64,000 nt of DNA from Burkholderia pyrrocinia (lineage in GTDB: Bacteria; Pseudomonadota; Gammaproteobacteria; Burkholderiales; Burkholderiaceae). The notes beneath the pieces are model-generated. The model saw only the letters and a list, made by a program, of their open reading frames with translations, was not told where the DNA came from and did no database searches. Location of the stretch: positions 992,001 to 1,056,000 of the forward strand of contig NZ_CP070978.1 of the NCBI RefSeq assembly GCF_018417535.1, written 5' to 3'. Shown one piece after another: positions 42,744 to 52,085 of this stretch (position 1 is the stretch's first letter; each line of letters begins with the position of its first letter). The position numbers were made by a program, and so were the translations under genes.

Positions 42744-43496
42744 ATGAGCAAGACCTACCGCATCGGCCAGATCGTGCCGAGTTCCAACACGACGATGGAA
42801 ACCGAGATCCCCGCGATGCTGCGGCTGCGCGAAACGATCCGCCCCGAGCGCTTCACGTATCACTCGAGCCGGATGCGGATGAAGAAGGTCGTCAAGGAGG
42901 AACTGGCGGCGATGGATGCCGAATCCGACCGCTGCGCGGTGGAACTCAGCGATGCGCGCGTCGACGTGCTCGGCTATGCGTGCCTGGTCGCGATCATGGC
43001 GATGGGGCACGGCTACCACCGCGTGTCGCAGGCGCGCCTGACGAAGCACACGGCCGACAACGGCGCACAGGCACCCGTACTGACGAGCGCGGGTGCGCTC
43101 GTCGACGCGCTGAAGGTGATCGGCGCGAAGCGCATCGTCGTCGTCGCGCCGTACATGTTGCCGCTCACCGAACTCGTGGTCGACTACATCCGCAACGAAG
43201 GCTTTGAAGTGCTCGGCTATCGCGCGCTGGAGATTCCCGACAACCTCGACGTCGGCCGTCACGATCCGGCGCGCTTGCCCGATATCGTGAAGACGCTGCC
43301 GTACCAGGACGCCGACGCGATCGTGCTGTCCGCATGCGTGCAAATGCCGTCGCTGCCGGCCGTCGCGAAGGTCGAGGCGATGACGGGCAAGCCCGTGATC
43401 ACGGCCGCGATCGCGACGACCTACGCGATGTTGCGCGAGCTCGATCTCGAGCCCGTCGTGCCCGGCGCCGGCGCGCTGCTGTCCGGCGCGTACTGA
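42744..43496 (+). CDS. nicE: Maleate cis-trans isomerase NicE
   Basis: A 250-residue Asp/Glu-racemase-superfamily enzyme isomerising maleate to fumarate, the last step of the pathway. It begins YRIGQIVPSSNTTMETEIPA, the maleate-isomerase signature. The two active-site cysteines are in VLGYACLVAIMAMG near 80 and IVLSACVQMPSLPAV near 197. Length matches known maleate isomerases. GGAG 9 bases before ATG 42744. It is the first gene of the plus-strand nic operon, divergent from nicC. Confidence 0.94.
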   Translation: MSKTYRIGQIVPSSNTTMETEIPAMLRLRETIRPERFTYHSSRMRMKKVVKEELAAMDAESDRCAVELSDARVDVLGYACLVAIMAMGHGYHRVSQARLTKHTADNGAQAPVLTSAGALVDALKVIGAKRIVVVAPYMLPLTELVVDYIRNEGFEVLGYRALEIPDNLDVGRHDPARLPDIVKTLPYQDADAIVLSACVQMPSLPAVAKVEAMTGKPVITAAIATTYAMLRELDLEPVVPGAGALLSGAY

Positions 43497-43523
43497 ACGC
43501 AGCCCTTCCGACGGAGCCCATCC

Positions 43524-44354
43524 ATGCCCTCGACCTTCCTGACCGGCGCGAACATCCGCGCGAACGGCATCCGCCAGCACTACCTGCGCTACGGCGGCGC
43601 GACCGGCGCGCGCGCGTCGCGCCCCGCGATCGTGCTGATCCCCGGCATCACGAGCCCCGCGATCACGTGGGGCTTCGTCGGCGAGACATTCGGCGCGGCG
43701 TTCGACACCTATGTGCTCGACGTGCGCGGCCGCGGGCTGTCCGACGCGTCGCCGTCGCTCGACTACAGCCTCGATGCGCAGGCCGACGATATCGCGGCGC
43801 TCGTCGCCGCGCTCGGCCTGCCGCGCACGAGCCTCGTCGGCCATTCGATGGGCGCCCGGATCGCCGCGCGCGCGGCGCGGCGCGGCATCCGCGGGCTCGA
43901 ATCGGTCGTGCTCGTCGATCCGCCCGTGTCCGGCCCGAACCGCCGCGACTATCCGGGCAAGCTGCCGTGGTACATCGACTCGATGGCGCTCGCGCGCGCC
44001 GGCACCGACGCCGAAGGCATGCGCGCGTTCTGCCCGACCTGGACCGATGCGGAACTGCAATTGCGCGCCGAATGGCTGCATACGTGCGACGAGCGCGCGG
44101 TGCGCGCGACGTACGAAGGGTTCCATAGCGACGATTTCCATGCAGACGCCGCGCAGTTGGCGGTGCCGTCGCTGCTGATCACGGCCGAACGCGGCGACGT
44201 GGTGCGCGACGACGATGTCGCGGAACTGCAGCGCGCGACGCCGTCGATGCAGCACGTGCGCGTGCCCGATGCGGGCCACATGATCCCGTGGGACAACGCA
44301 CCGGGCTTCTACGCGGCGTTCGGCGACTTCCTCGGCGCGCCGCTCGCGGCCTGA
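43524..44354 (+). CDS. nicD: N-formylmaleamate deformylase NicD
   Basis: A 276-residue alpha/beta hydrolase removing formate from N-formylmaleamate to give maleamate. LIPGITSPAITWGFVGETFG near residue 40 (oxyanion region), YVLDVRGRGLSD near 67, nucleophile Ser in LVGHSMGARIAARA near 108, Asp in the VLITAERGDVV-type strand near 220, and His in VPDAGHMIPWDN near 252. Slightly longer than the P. putida enzyme, with a modest N-terminal extension. ATG 43524 follows GGAG. Between nicE and nicX in the operon. Confidence 0.93.
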   Translation: MPSTFLTGANIRANGIRQHYLRYGGATGARASRPAIVLIPGITSPAITWGFVGETFGAAFDTYVLDVRGRGLSDASPSLDYSLDAQADDIAALVAALGLPRTSLVGHSMGARIAARAARRGIRGLESVVLVDPPVSGPNRRDYPGKLPWYIDSMALARAGTDAEGMRAFCPTWTDAELQLRAEWLHTCDERAVRATYEGFHSDDFHADAAQLAVPSLLITAERGDVVRDDDVAELQRATPSMQHVRVPDAGHMIPWDNAPGFYAAFGDFLGAPLAA

Positions 44355-44389
44355 TCCCCTTTTCCTTCACGCCTTTACCGGAGCCGACG

Positions 44390-45430
44390 ATGCCAGTCAG
44401 CGACACCCAACTGATCGACGCGTGGAAGCAGGTGCTCACGCTGTCGCGCCTCGAACCGGGCCAGACCGTCACGATCCTGACGAGCGCGGCCACCCACCCG
44501 CAGACGCTGTCGTGCGCGCTGATCGCGACGCAATCGATGGGCGCGATCGTCAACCGGCTCGACCTGCCGCCGGTAAACGGCGACAAGGCGTTCAGCCGCG
44601 ACCCGCTCGCGTATCTCGGCACGACGCCGCTGACCGGCAACAAGGCCGCGATCGCCGCGCTGCGCGAGAGCGACCTCGTGCTCGACCTGATGACGCTGCT
44701 GTTCTCGCCCGAACAGCACGAGATCCTGAAATCCGGCACGAAGATCCTGCTCGCGGTCGAGCCGCCCGAAGTGCTCGTGCGGATGGTGCCGACGCCGGCC
44801 GACCGCACGCGCGTGCTCGCCGCGGCGAAGCAAATCGCCGCCGCCCGCGAGATGCGCGTAACGTCGGCGGCCGGCACCGCCCTCGTGTGCCCGCTCGGCG
44901 AGTTCCCGCCGACCGCCGAATACGGCTTCGTCGACGCGCCGGGCCGCTGGGATCACTGGCCGAGCGGCTTCGCGCTGACCTACCCGAACGACCGCACCGC
45001 GCGCGGCACGATCGTGATCGATCGCGGCGACATCCTGCTGCCGCAGAAGCACTACGTGAGCGAGCCGATCGCGCTGACCGTCGAAGGCGGTTATGCGACG
45101 CGCATCGAAGGCGGCGTCGACGCCGACCTGCTGCGCGACTACATGGAGACCTTCGCCGACCCCGAAGGCTATGCGATCTCGCATATCGGCTGGGGCCTGC
45201 AGCCGCGTGCGCGCTGGTCGACGCTCGGGCTGTACGACCGCGAGGCGACGATCGGGATGGACGCGCGCGCGTTCGAGGGCAACTTCCTGTTCTCGCTCGG
45301 CCCGAACAACGAAGGCGGCGGCAACCGCACGACCACCTGCCACATCGACATCCCGCTGCGCCGCTGCACGGTCGAACTCGACGGCGAAACCGTCGTGCGC
45401 GACGGCCGCGTGACCGATCAACCCGCGTGA
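44390..45430 (+). CDS. nicX: 2,5-dihydroxypyridine 5,6-dioxygenase NicX
   Basis: A 346-residue non-haem Fe(II) extradiol dioxygenase opening 2,5-dihydroxypyridine to N-formylmaleamate. It has the M29-like fold unique to this enzyme: QTVTILTSAATHPQTLSCAL near 22 and an N-terminal Rossmann half. The C-terminal half holds the iron site: SHIGWGLQPRARW near 264 and the His-x-Asp of TTCHIDIPLRRCTVEL near 320, positions that match the ligands I recall for P. putida NicX. ATG 44390 is preceded by GGAGCCGAC. It is 35 bp after nicD and 19 bp before nicF. Confidence 0.94.
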   Translation: MPVSDTQLIDAWKQVLTLSRLEPGQTVTILTSAATHPQTLSCALIATQSMGAIVNRLDLPPVNGDKAFSRDPLAYLGTTPLTGNKAAIAALRESDLVLDLMTLLFSPEQHEILKSGTKILLAVEPPEVLVRMVPTPADRTRVLAAAKQIAAAREMRVTSAAGTALVCPLGEFPPTAEYGFVDAPGRWDHWPSGFALTYPNDRTARGTIVIDRGDILLPQKHYVSEPIALTVEGGYATRIEGGVDADLLRDYMETFADPEGYAISHIGWGLQPRARWSTLGLYDREATIGMDARAFEGNFLFSLGPNNEGGGNRTTTCHIDIPLRRCTVELDGETVVRDGRVTDQPA

Positions 45431-45449
45431 CCAACGAGCGCCCGACACC

Positions 45450-46103
45450 ATGAACGATCTTTCCCGCCACGCCGAAGCGAACGTCTACCGCCAGCAGGGT
45501 TTCGGCACGCCGCTGCCGCCGCACGGCAACATCGGCCTGCTGATCGTCGACTTCGTGGTCGGCTTCGCCGATCCCGCGACGTTCGGCGGCGGCAACATCG
45601 CGCCGGCGATCGCGCGCACGACGCGCGCGCTCGCGCTGGCGCGCGAACGCGGCTGGCCCGTCGCGCACAGCCGCATCGTGTACGCGGACGACGGCAGCGA
45701 CGACAACGTGTTCTCGCTGAAGGTGCCCGGCATGGCGACGCTGACCGAGCACCATCCGAACAGCGCGATCGTGCCCGAACTCACGCCCGCCGCTGGCGAA
45801 CTCGTCGTGCGCAAGACCGTGCCGTCGGCGTTCTTCGGTACGCAACTTGCCCCATGGCTCGCGCAGCGCGCGGTGCAGACGCTGCTCGTCGCGGGTGCCG
45901 TGACGAGCGGCTGCGTACGCGCGAGCGTGGTCGACGCGATGTCGCACGGATTCCGCCCGCTCGTGCTCGCCGATTGCGTCGGCGATCGCGCGATCGCGCC
46001 GCACGACGCGAACCTGTTCGACATGCAGCAGAAATATGCAGCCGTGATGCCGCTCGACGACGCGATCGCGGCGATCGACGCCGTCCAGGCGCACGCGCGC
46101 TGA
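45450..46103 (+). CDS. nicF: Maleamate amidohydrolase NicF
   Basis: A 217-residue cysteine hydrolase of the isochorismatase family turning maleamate into maleate and ammonia. Catalytic triad: Asp in GLLIVDFVVGFADP near 30, Lys in LVVRKTVPSAFFGT near 118, and Cys in AGAVTSGCVRASVVDAM near 155. Length fits known NicF. ATG 45450 lies 19 bp after the nicX stop in the same operon. The ammonia released here is the nitrogen gain of the pathway. Confidence 0.94.
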   Translation: MNDLSRHAEANVYRQQGFGTPLPPHGNIGLLIVDFVVGFADPATFGGGNIAPAIARTTRALALARERGWPVAHSRIVYADDGSDDNVFSLKVPGMATLTEHHPNSAIVPELTPAAGELVVRKTVPSAFFGTQLAPWLAQRAVQTLLVAGAVTSGCVRASVVDAMSHGFRPLVLADCVGDRAIAPHDANLFDMQQKYAAVMPLDDAIAAIDAVQAHAR

Positions 46104-46249
46104 GTCGCGACGGATCGCGGGCCGCGCATGCGTCGCCCGCGATTGACGCTGCGCTTTTGGCGGCCTAGATTGGCTTGACGCGCGCCGTTCGAACCCGCCC
46201 CGACGCAACCGGTCGCCGGCCGCGCCGCTCCCGACAGGACACCTCCCCC

Positions 46250-48535
46250 GTGAACCGCTCCGAACTGCTCGTGCGCAACGGCTGCCTGACCGTGATCCGG
46301 CCGCCCGCGCCGCCCGTCAAGCCGGCGCCCGGCCAGCCGGGCAGCCTGTCGTCCTACGTGCCCGCGCTGCCCGAAGTCTTCGTCGCGATTCTCGACGACG
46401 GCCGCATCCTCGCGTTCAACGGACACGTCGATCTCGGCACCGGCATCCGCACGTCGCTCGCGCAGATCGTCGCGGAGGAACTCGACGTGCCGGCCGCGCG
46501 CGTGACGATGGTGCTCGGCGACACGGCCGCGACACCGAACCAGGGCCCGACCATCGCGAGCGCGACGATCCAGATTTCCGCGACGCCGCTGCGCTGCGCG
46601 GCCGCGCAGGCGCGCCACGCGCTGCTGGCGCTCGCCGCCGAGCGGTTCGGCGTCGACGCAGCGCGGCTGGCCATCGACGACGGAACCATTTCGGCGAACG
46701 GGCAAAGCGCGACGTTCGCGGCGCTCGTTGCCGCGCATCGCATCGCGCTGACGCTGGACCTGAACACCCGCACGAAGGATCCCGCCCGCTACCGGATCGT
46801 CGGCAAGTCGTCGCCGCGTGTCGACCTGCCCGCGAAAGCGACCGGCGAGCTCACGTTCGTGCACGACATGCGCGTGCCGGGCATGCTGCACGGTCGTGTC
46901 GTGCGGCCACCGTATGCGGGCCACGACAGCGGCCCGTTCGTCGGCACCTCGCTCGTCGACGTCGATCGCGCGTCGGTCGCCGACGTGCCGGGGCTCGTGG
47001 CCGTCGTCGCGATCGGCGATTTCGTCGGCGTCGTCGCCGAACGCGAGGAGCATGCGATCCGCGCGGCGCGCCAGTTGCGCGTGACGTGGCGGCCGCATGC
47101 CGCGCTGCCGCCGCTCGACGAGCCGGCCGCCGCGATCGCCGCCGCGCCGGCCAGACGCCGCGTGCTGCTCGACGAAGGCGATGTGGACGCCGCACGCGCG
47201 CAGCCCGACACGATCACGCTGTCGCGCACCTATGCGTGGCCGTTCCAGATGCACGGCTCGATCGGTCCGTCATGCGCGCTTGCCGACTACCGGGAACCCG
47301 GCGACGGCCGAATCACCGTGTGGTCCGGCACGCAGAATCCCGTGTCGCTGCGCTACGACCTCGCGACGCTCGTCGCGCGCGACGAAGCCGATTTCGACGT
47401 CGTGCGGATGGAAGCGGCAGGCTGCTACGGCCGCAACGGCGCGGACGACGTGTGCGGCGATGCGCTGCTGCTGTCGCGCGCGGTCGGCCGCCCGGTACGC
47501 GTGCAGTTGTCGCGTGCGGACGAGCATCTGTGGGAACCGAAAGGCGCGGGCCAGTCGATGCAGGTGACCGGCACCGTCACGCGCGACGGCCGCCTGCTCG
47601 GCTATGACTTCACGACGCGCTATCCGTCGAACGACGCGCCGCTGCTCGCGGCATTGCTGACCGGCACGATCGCGCCCGAGCCGCGCGTGTTCGAGATGGG
47701 CGATCGCACGGCCGTATCGCCGTACGCGAGCCCGCATCGCCGCTTCGTCTGCGAGGATCTCGCGCCACTCGTGCGCGCGTCGTGGCTGCGCGGCGTGTCG
47801 GCGTTGCCGAACTCGTTCGCGCACGATGCGTTCGTCGACGAATGTGCGGCGCTGACCGGCGTCGACCCGCTCGCGTTCCGGCTGCGTCATCTGCAGGACG
47901 CGCGCGCGACCGAGCTGCTGCAGGCCGTGGCCGACCGTGCGGGCTGGACGCCGCGCGCAGAGCACACGCAGCGCGAACGCGACGGATCGCGGCTCGCGCG
48001 CGGACGCGGGATCGCGTATGCGCGCTACGTGCACAGCCGCTTCCCCGGTTTCGGCGCGGCGTGGTCGGCATGGATCGTCGACCTGAGCGTCGATCGCGTG
48101 ACGGGCGAGATACGCATCGAACGCGTGACGGTCGGCCAGGACACGGGCACGATGATCAACCCGGATGGCGTGCGCCACCAGATCCACGGCAACGTGATCC
48201 AGGTATTGAGCCGCACGCTGAAGGAGCGCGTGCGGTTCGCGGACGGCAAGGTCGCGTCGCGCGAATGGGCGAGCTATCCGATCCTGACGTTCGCGGAAGT
48301 GCCGGACGTCGATGTCGTGCTGATGCCGAGGCAAGGCGAGCCGCCGCTCGGCGCGGGCGAATCGGCATCGGTGCCGGGTCCGGCCGCGGTTGCGAACGCG
48401 TTGTTCGATGCGACCGGCGTGCGGTTCTACGCGCCGCCGTTTACGCCCGAAACGGTCCGCGCCGCGCTGCGCGAGGCCGGCCGGCTGATGAGCGCCGACG
48501 AAGCCGCTGCGACCGCAACCGCCGGTGCGGTGTAG
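46250..48535 (+). CDS. nicB: Nicotinate dehydrogenase molybdopterin subunit (NicB catalytic part)
   Basis: A 761-residue xanthine-dehydrogenase-family large subunit holding the molybdenum cofactor. N-terminal segment FNGHVDLGTGIRTSLAQIVA near 62, VLGDTAATPNQGPTIASAT near 88, the a/b hammerhead domain about 180-300 (SPRVDLPAKATGELTFVHDM), Mo-binding segments near 385-400 (EAAGCYGRNGADDV), and the catalytic Glu in PPLGAGESASVPGPAAVANA near 705. Unlike P. putida NicB it has no cytochrome domain; that part is the separate protein at 38210. It starts at GTG 46250 with AGGAC upstream. It is the last gene of the plus-strand nic operon and is inferred to assemble with NicA and the cytochrome. Confidence 0.88.
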   Translation: MNRSELLVRNGCLTVIRPPAPPVKPAPGQPGSLSSYVPALPEVFVAILDDGRILAFNGHVDLGTGIRTSLAQIVAEELDVPAARVTMVLGDTAATPNQGPTIASATIQISATPLRCAAAQARHALLALAAERFGVDAARLAIDDGTISANGQSATFAALVAAHRIALTLDLNTRTKDPARYRIVGKSSPRVDLPAKATGELTFVHDMRVPGMLHGRVVRPPYAGHDSGPFVGTSLVDVDRASVADVPGLVAVVAIGDFVGVVAEREEHAIRAARQLRVTWRPHAALPPLDEPAAAIAAAPARRRVLLDEGDVDAARAQPDTITLSRTYAWPFQMHGSIGPSCALADYREPGDGRITVWSGTQNPVSLRYDLATLVARDEADFDVVRMEAAGCYGRNGADDVCGDALLLSRAVGRPVRVQLSRADEHLWEPKGAGQSMQVTGTVTRDGRLLGYDFTTRYPSNDAPLLAALLTGTIAPEPRVFEMGDRTAVSPYASPHRRFVCEDLAPLVRASWLRGVSALPNSFAHDAFVDECAALTGVDPLAFRLRHLQDARATELLQAVADRAGWTPRAEHTQRERDGSRLARGRGIAYARYVHSRFPGFGAAWSAWIVDLSVDRVTGEIRIERVTVGQDTGTMINPDGVRHQIHGNVIQVLSRTLKERVRFADGKVASREWASYPILTFAEVPDVDVVLMPRQGEPPLGAGESASVPGPAAVANALFDATGVRFYAPPFTPETVRAALREAGRLMSADEAAATATAGAV

Positions 48536-48557
48536 GCGCGCGGGCGCCGCCGGCGCA

Positions 48558-49004
48558 TCACGCTTCGCCGTCTTCTTCCATCATCTTGCGCAGCAGGAAC
48601 TGCAGCGCGACACGTTCGCCCGGATTGAGTGCGCCATACGTACGCTCGGTCACCTGCCGCGCGAACGGCACCGTGCGGTCGATCAGCGCGAGGCCGGTCG
48701 CGGTCGCGCGCACGATCAGCTTGCGGCCGTCGTTCGGGTCGGGCAGCACCTCGATCAGCGCACGTGCCTTCAAGCGCTCGACGACGCCGCGAATCGTCGC
48801 CTGGTCGATCGCGGTCGCCTTGACGATGTCGTTCAGCGAGCACGCCTGGCGTTCCTTGACCGCGCACAGCGTCACGAACTGCGCGGCCGTGAGATCCGAA
48901 TCGGGGATCGCTTCCTGGAAGATCGACACGTGCCGCTGATACGCGCGGCGCAGCAGGTGTCCGACCTGGTCGTGAAAGTCGTAGGAATCCTTGGAAGACG
49001 CCAT
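48558..49004 (-). CDS. nicR: MarR-family regulator NicR
   Basis: A 148-residue winged-helix repressor. Dimer helix at the N-terminus (FHDQVGHLLRRAYQRHVSIF), DNA-recognition region SLNDIVKATAIDQATIRGVV near 56-75, and the wing motif LPDPNDGRKLIVRAT near 87 typical of MarR. NicR represses nic genes in P. putida until 6-hydroxynicotinate is present; the same role is inferred here. It converges on nicB and diverges from nicT. A motif related to the nic sites lies at 49048 in its own upstream region, suggesting autoregulation. Confidence 0.9.
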   Translation of the reverse strand: MASSKDSYDFHDQVGHLLRRAYQRHVSIFQEAIPDSDLTAAQFVTLCAVKERQACSLNDIVKATAIDQATIRGVVERLKARALIEVLPDPNDGRKLIVRATATGLALIDRTVPFARQVTERTYGALNPGERVALQFLLRKMMEEDGEA

Positions 49005-49535
49005 GAAAGTGCAGGCCCGTGCCGCATGTAAGGGAAAGACAAGAAGTGTACACCCTCAATTCGGCGCGACCGGCGGCCAGGCAGCCGCTTCATTGCGGTG
49101 CATCAGAATTCGCGTCAGCCGGCACGCATCGCGCCTGACGATCGCCTGACAGCAGTGGATCGGCCGGCACCGCCGCCGGGACAGCCGGCCGCCCGTGCTC
49201 GAATCTGCTGCCGCACGCGCGTTTGCGCACTGCGGCAAGCTTTCGCGTACACACTCCATTTTTAAGTGCATACGCACGAATTTCGTGCATATTCCGGCAC
49301 GCATCCCGATCGTTTCGATGCACGATCTCGATCTTCAAAAACCTCATTAAAAGCTCGGTTTATCCTACGAAAGCGCTTGCCATGACACGTCGATTTTCAT
49401 GCCTGTGCGATTCCGTATTTTCTAGTGTGTACGCTATTTAATTGCCGTGATATACAGACTCCAGTGCGCAGCGGAACCTCCGCTCGCGTCGATCGGCCAC
49501 CCATTCATCCGTCACACTCGAACAGGGGCAATCCC
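49005..49535. promoter_or_regulatory. nicR-nicT intergenic region with three operator-like sites
   Basis: About 530 bp without a gene. GTGTACACCCT (49046-49056) lies about 45 bp upstream of nicR. GCGTACACACT at 49245-49255 faces AGTGCATACGC at 49265-49275, an inverted pair. AGTGTGTACGC (49424-49434), the exact reverse complement of the motif, lies about 100 bp before nicT in an AT-rich stretch likely to hold the nicT promoter. Confidence 0.6.
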
Positions 49536-50843
49536 ATGTCTACCGCACACCCGAGCGCCGCCGTTTCCCCCGACGACGCGCTGCACGGCAATCTCTACCG
49601 CAAGGTCACGCTGCGCCTGATCACCCTCTTCTGCCTGTGCTACTTCGCGGCCTATCTCGACCGCATCAACATCGGGCTCGCGAAACTCCAGATGCTCGAC
49701 GCGCTGAAGTTCAGCGATACCGTGTACGGGCTCGGCGCCGGCCTGTTCTTCGGCGGCTACATCCTGTTCGAAGTCCCAAGCAACCTGGTGCTGCAGCGCG
49801 TCGGCGCGAAGCTGTGGATCGCGCGGATCATGATCACGTGGGGCCTGCTGTCGGGCGCGACGATGTTCGTGCACACGCCGATGCAGTTCTACATCGTGCG
49901 GTTCCTGCTCGGCGCCGCCGAGGCCGGCTTCCTGCCGGGCGTGCTGCTGTACCTGACGCAGTGGTATCCCGATGCGCGCCGCGCACGGATCGTCGCGCTG
50001 TTCATGGTCGGCCTGCCGCTGTCGAGCATGATCGGCAGCCCGATCTCCGGCTGGATCATGCGCGCGTTCGACGGCGCGCACGGGCTCGGCGGCTGGCAGT
50101 GGCTGTTCCTGCTCGAAGCGCTGCCGTCGGTACTGCTCGGCTTCGCGGTGCTGCGCTGGCTGCCCAACAGCATCGAGTCCGCGCAATGGCTGAGCGCCGG
50201 CGAAAAGCAGGCGCTGCGCGCGAATCTCGACGCCGATCCGTCCGGCAACAAGAGCCACGCGCTCGGCAAGGCCTTCTCCGATCCGAAAGTGTGGGCGCTC
50301 GGCCTGATCGACCTGTGCGTGCTGCTCGGCCTGTATGCGGTGAGCTTCTGGCTGCCGACGATCCTGCGCGACACGGGCGTGAAGGACGCTTATCACATCG
50401 GCTGGCTGATGGTGATTCCGAATGCCGCGGCCGTGCTCGCCACGCTGTATTGCGGCGCGAGCTCCGATCGCGCGCGCGAGCGCCGCTGGCATATCGTCGT
50501 ACCGTTCATGGTGTCGGCCGTCGCGCTGGCGATCGCGGCCTCGTCGTCGCACGGCACGCTCGGGACGGTGCTGCTCTTCTCGCTGATCAACGCGGGGGCC
50601 GCGGCCGCCATGCCGGTCGTCTGGGCGTTGCCGTCCACGTTCCTGAAGGGCTCGGCCGCGGCCGGCGGGATCGCGTTCGCGTGCTCGATCGCGAACCTCG
50701 GCGGGTTCGGCAGCACCTATTTCATCGGCTGGCTGCGCGACACGTTCCATTCGCAAAGCGCGGGGCTGTATGGCTTCGCCGCGTGCATGCTGGTCGGCTG
50801 CGCCCTCGCGCTCGCGTATCCGGCGAAGCTCGTGAACCGCTGA
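49536..50843 (+). CDS. nicT: MFS transporter NicT (nicotinate uptake)
   Basis: A 435-residue 12-helix inner-membrane carrier of the anion:cation symporter (ACS) family. Typical segments: FCLCYFAAYLDRINIGLAKL near residue 35, GAGLFFGGYILFEVPSNLVL near 68, GAAEAGFLPGVLLYLTQWYP near 126, and a duplicated pattern in the second half (LKGSAAAGGIAFACSIANLG). P. putida NicT, a nicotinate importer, is of the same family and size. ATG 49536 lies after AGGGGC. Position beside nicR and shared operator motifs support the role. Confidence 0.9.
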   Translation: MSTAHPSAAVSPDDALHGNLYRKVTLRLITLFCLCYFAAYLDRINIGLAKLQMLDALKFSDTVYGLGAGLFFGGYILFEVPSNLVLQRVGAKLWIARIMITWGLLSGATMFVHTPMQFYIVRFLLGAAEAGFLPGVLLYLTQWYPDARRARIVALFMVGLPLSSMIGSPISGWIMRAFDGAHGLGGWQWLFLLEALPSVLLGFAVLRWLPNSIESAQWLSAGEKQALRANLDADPSGNKSHALGKAFSDPKVWALGLIDLCVLLGLYAVSFWLPTILRDTGVKDAYHIGWLMVIPNAAAVLATLYCGASSDRARERRWHIVVPFMVSAVALAIAASSSHGTLGTVLLFSLINAGAAAAMPVVWALPSTFLKGSAAAGGIAFACSIANLGGFGSTYFIGWLRDTFHSQSAGLYGFAACMLVGCALALAYPAKLVNR

Positions 50844-50844
50844 C

Positions 50845-50879
50845 GCGTCGCGTCGCCCGCGCGCGACGCTGTCTTTTTT
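50845..50879 (+). terminator. Rho-independent terminator after nicT
   Basis: Stem GCGTCGCG / CGCGACGC (50845-50852 with 50862-50869), 9-nt loop, then TGTC and six T (50874-50879). It starts just after the nicT stop codon and is the clearest intrinsic terminator in the window. Confidence 0.8.
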
Positions 50880-51032
50880 CAACCGCGGCGACAGCCCGGC
50901 CCGCCCCACGCCCACGCCCACACCCACGCCACGCGCACGCCGCCGCACCGGCGCGTGCGCGCGTCATCCCCCGCGCAGGCACACTGCTTGCGACATCCAC
51001 GCGCAGGAACTCGGGCCGCAGTAACACGGCAA

Positions 51033-51060
51033 CCGGCCGTCACGGTTTCGCGACGGCCGG
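51033..51060 (-). terminator. Hairpin downstream of the 51075 gene
   Basis: Perfect 9-bp stem CCGGCCGTC / GACGGCCGG with a 10-nt loop, 15 bp past the stop codon of the minus-strand gene. No T-run. Confidence 0.5.
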
Positions 51061-51074
51061 CGCCGATCGCGCCG

Positions 51075-51623
51075 TCAGTCGATCCGCTCGAGACGGATCA
51101 CATGCTCGGCGCGCGTGCCGTCGCCGTGCTCGATATCGACGTCGCCGACATGGCACACGCGCCAGCCCGGCCGCGCGGCGATCTGCGGCAGGTTGCCGGA
51201 CGGACGGCTCTCGATCCCGCCAAGCCCTTCGTCGGGCGTATCGACCGCGTCGTCGAGGGACGCGTTCGAATGGATCACGTTGTCGTGCCGCTTCGATGCG
51301 CCCGCGGCGGCTTCCATGCCCTTGCCGTCGACGTCGACCGTGTTGTCGGTCATCGCCATGTTCGCGTTGTCGAGCGTCGTGATCCGGCCGGCCGCGCGCC
51401 GCACGGGGTCGCCGCTGTCGATCGCATGCGCGCCGCGTTCGATCGGCGGCAGCCCGGTCGGCATTTTCGCGGCGACGGCCTCCGGCGACAGCGGACGCCG
51501 CGCGACCTGAGCGACCTGGGGCGCCGCATCGGGCATGTCGCCGGCCGCCGGCGCTTTCACCGGACTCCGCTCGATCTGTTCCCGCTGCCTTTTCGGGGCA
51601 GCGGTCGATTCCGTGTTCTGCAT
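51075..51623 (-). CDS. Hypothetical protein
   Basis: A 182-residue hydrophilic protein with no signal peptide or membrane segment. The first half is Ala/Pro-rich and probably disordered (RSPVKAPAAGDMPDAAPQVA). The middle holds TTLDNANMAMTDNTVDVDGK, and the C-terminus looks folded (GWRVCHVGDVDIEHGDGTRA, EHVIRLERID). A strong AGGAGG fixes ATG 51621-51623. No family recognised. It stands alone, with the small lipoprotein gene upstream on the same strand. Confidence 0.65.
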   Translation of the reverse strand: MQNTESTAAPKRQREQIERSPVKAPAAGDMPDAAPQVAQVARRPLSPEAVAAKMPTGLPPIERGAHAIDSGDPVRRAAGRITTLDNANMAMTDNTVDVDGKGMEAAAGASKRHDNVIHSNASLDDAVDTPDEGLGGIESRPSGNLPQIAARPGWRVCHVGDVDIEHGDGTRAEHVIRLERID

Positions 51624-51818
51624 TGCACCTCCTGTCCGGCCAGCGCGCGTCGGGGTCGGGCTGCCGCCGCCGGCCCGGGAATCGCTACAACGGTCCTTGC
51701 AAATCTTTCATGCAGCCGGACGCACGCGCGCCACCCGGCGCACGTGCCACACCGGCACGGCAATGGAAAAGCGGAGGGTGCACCCGCGCGGGCGGCCTGC
51801 GCGCCGTCCGCCCGCCTG

Positions 51819-52085
51819 TCAGCCGCCGCTCGCGCCGCCCGGCGCGGAGGCCGCGCCCGGCATGCTCGCGCCGCTTTCGCCGCTGCTTCCGGCCGCTCCG
51901 CTGCCCGGCATGCCCGACGGCGCGCTGGACGGCGCGGCCGACATGCCGCCCGTTGCGCCCGTGCTGGAACTGGCCCCGCCGCCGTCGTCGCTCTTCTTCT
52001 GGCAGCCTGCGCCCGCCGCCAGACCTGCAATCAGGATGCCGGCGAAGACGGCTCGCGATACATGACGAAATGAATATCGCTGCAT
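51819..52085 (-). CDS. Small Gly/Ser/Ala-rich lipoprotein
   Basis: An 88-residue precursor: basic start MQRYSFRHVSRAVF, hydrophobic core AGILIAGLAAGAGC with the lipidated Cys near residue 28, then KKSDDGGG and a low-complexity tail made only of Gly, Ser, Ala, Pro, Thr and Met. GGAGG lies ahead of ATG 52083-52085, although the frame is open far upstream. Probably a surface or periplasmic spacer-like lipoprotein; nothing specific can be said about its role. Confidence 0.7.
   Translation of the reverse strand: MQRYSFRHVSRAVFAGILIAGLAAGAGCQKKSDDGGGASSSTGATGGMSAAPSSAPSGMPGSGAAGSSGESGASMPGAASAPGGASGG

Noticed and set aside
43524..45430. Antisense open frames of 350-540 residues across nicD-nicX
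   Set aside because: Biased composition and no domain motifs; the plus-strand genes are unambiguous.
50880..51000. Minisatellite of CCCACG units after nicT
   Set aside because: Irregular short C/A-rich run without a consistent period; not a defined tandem repeat.
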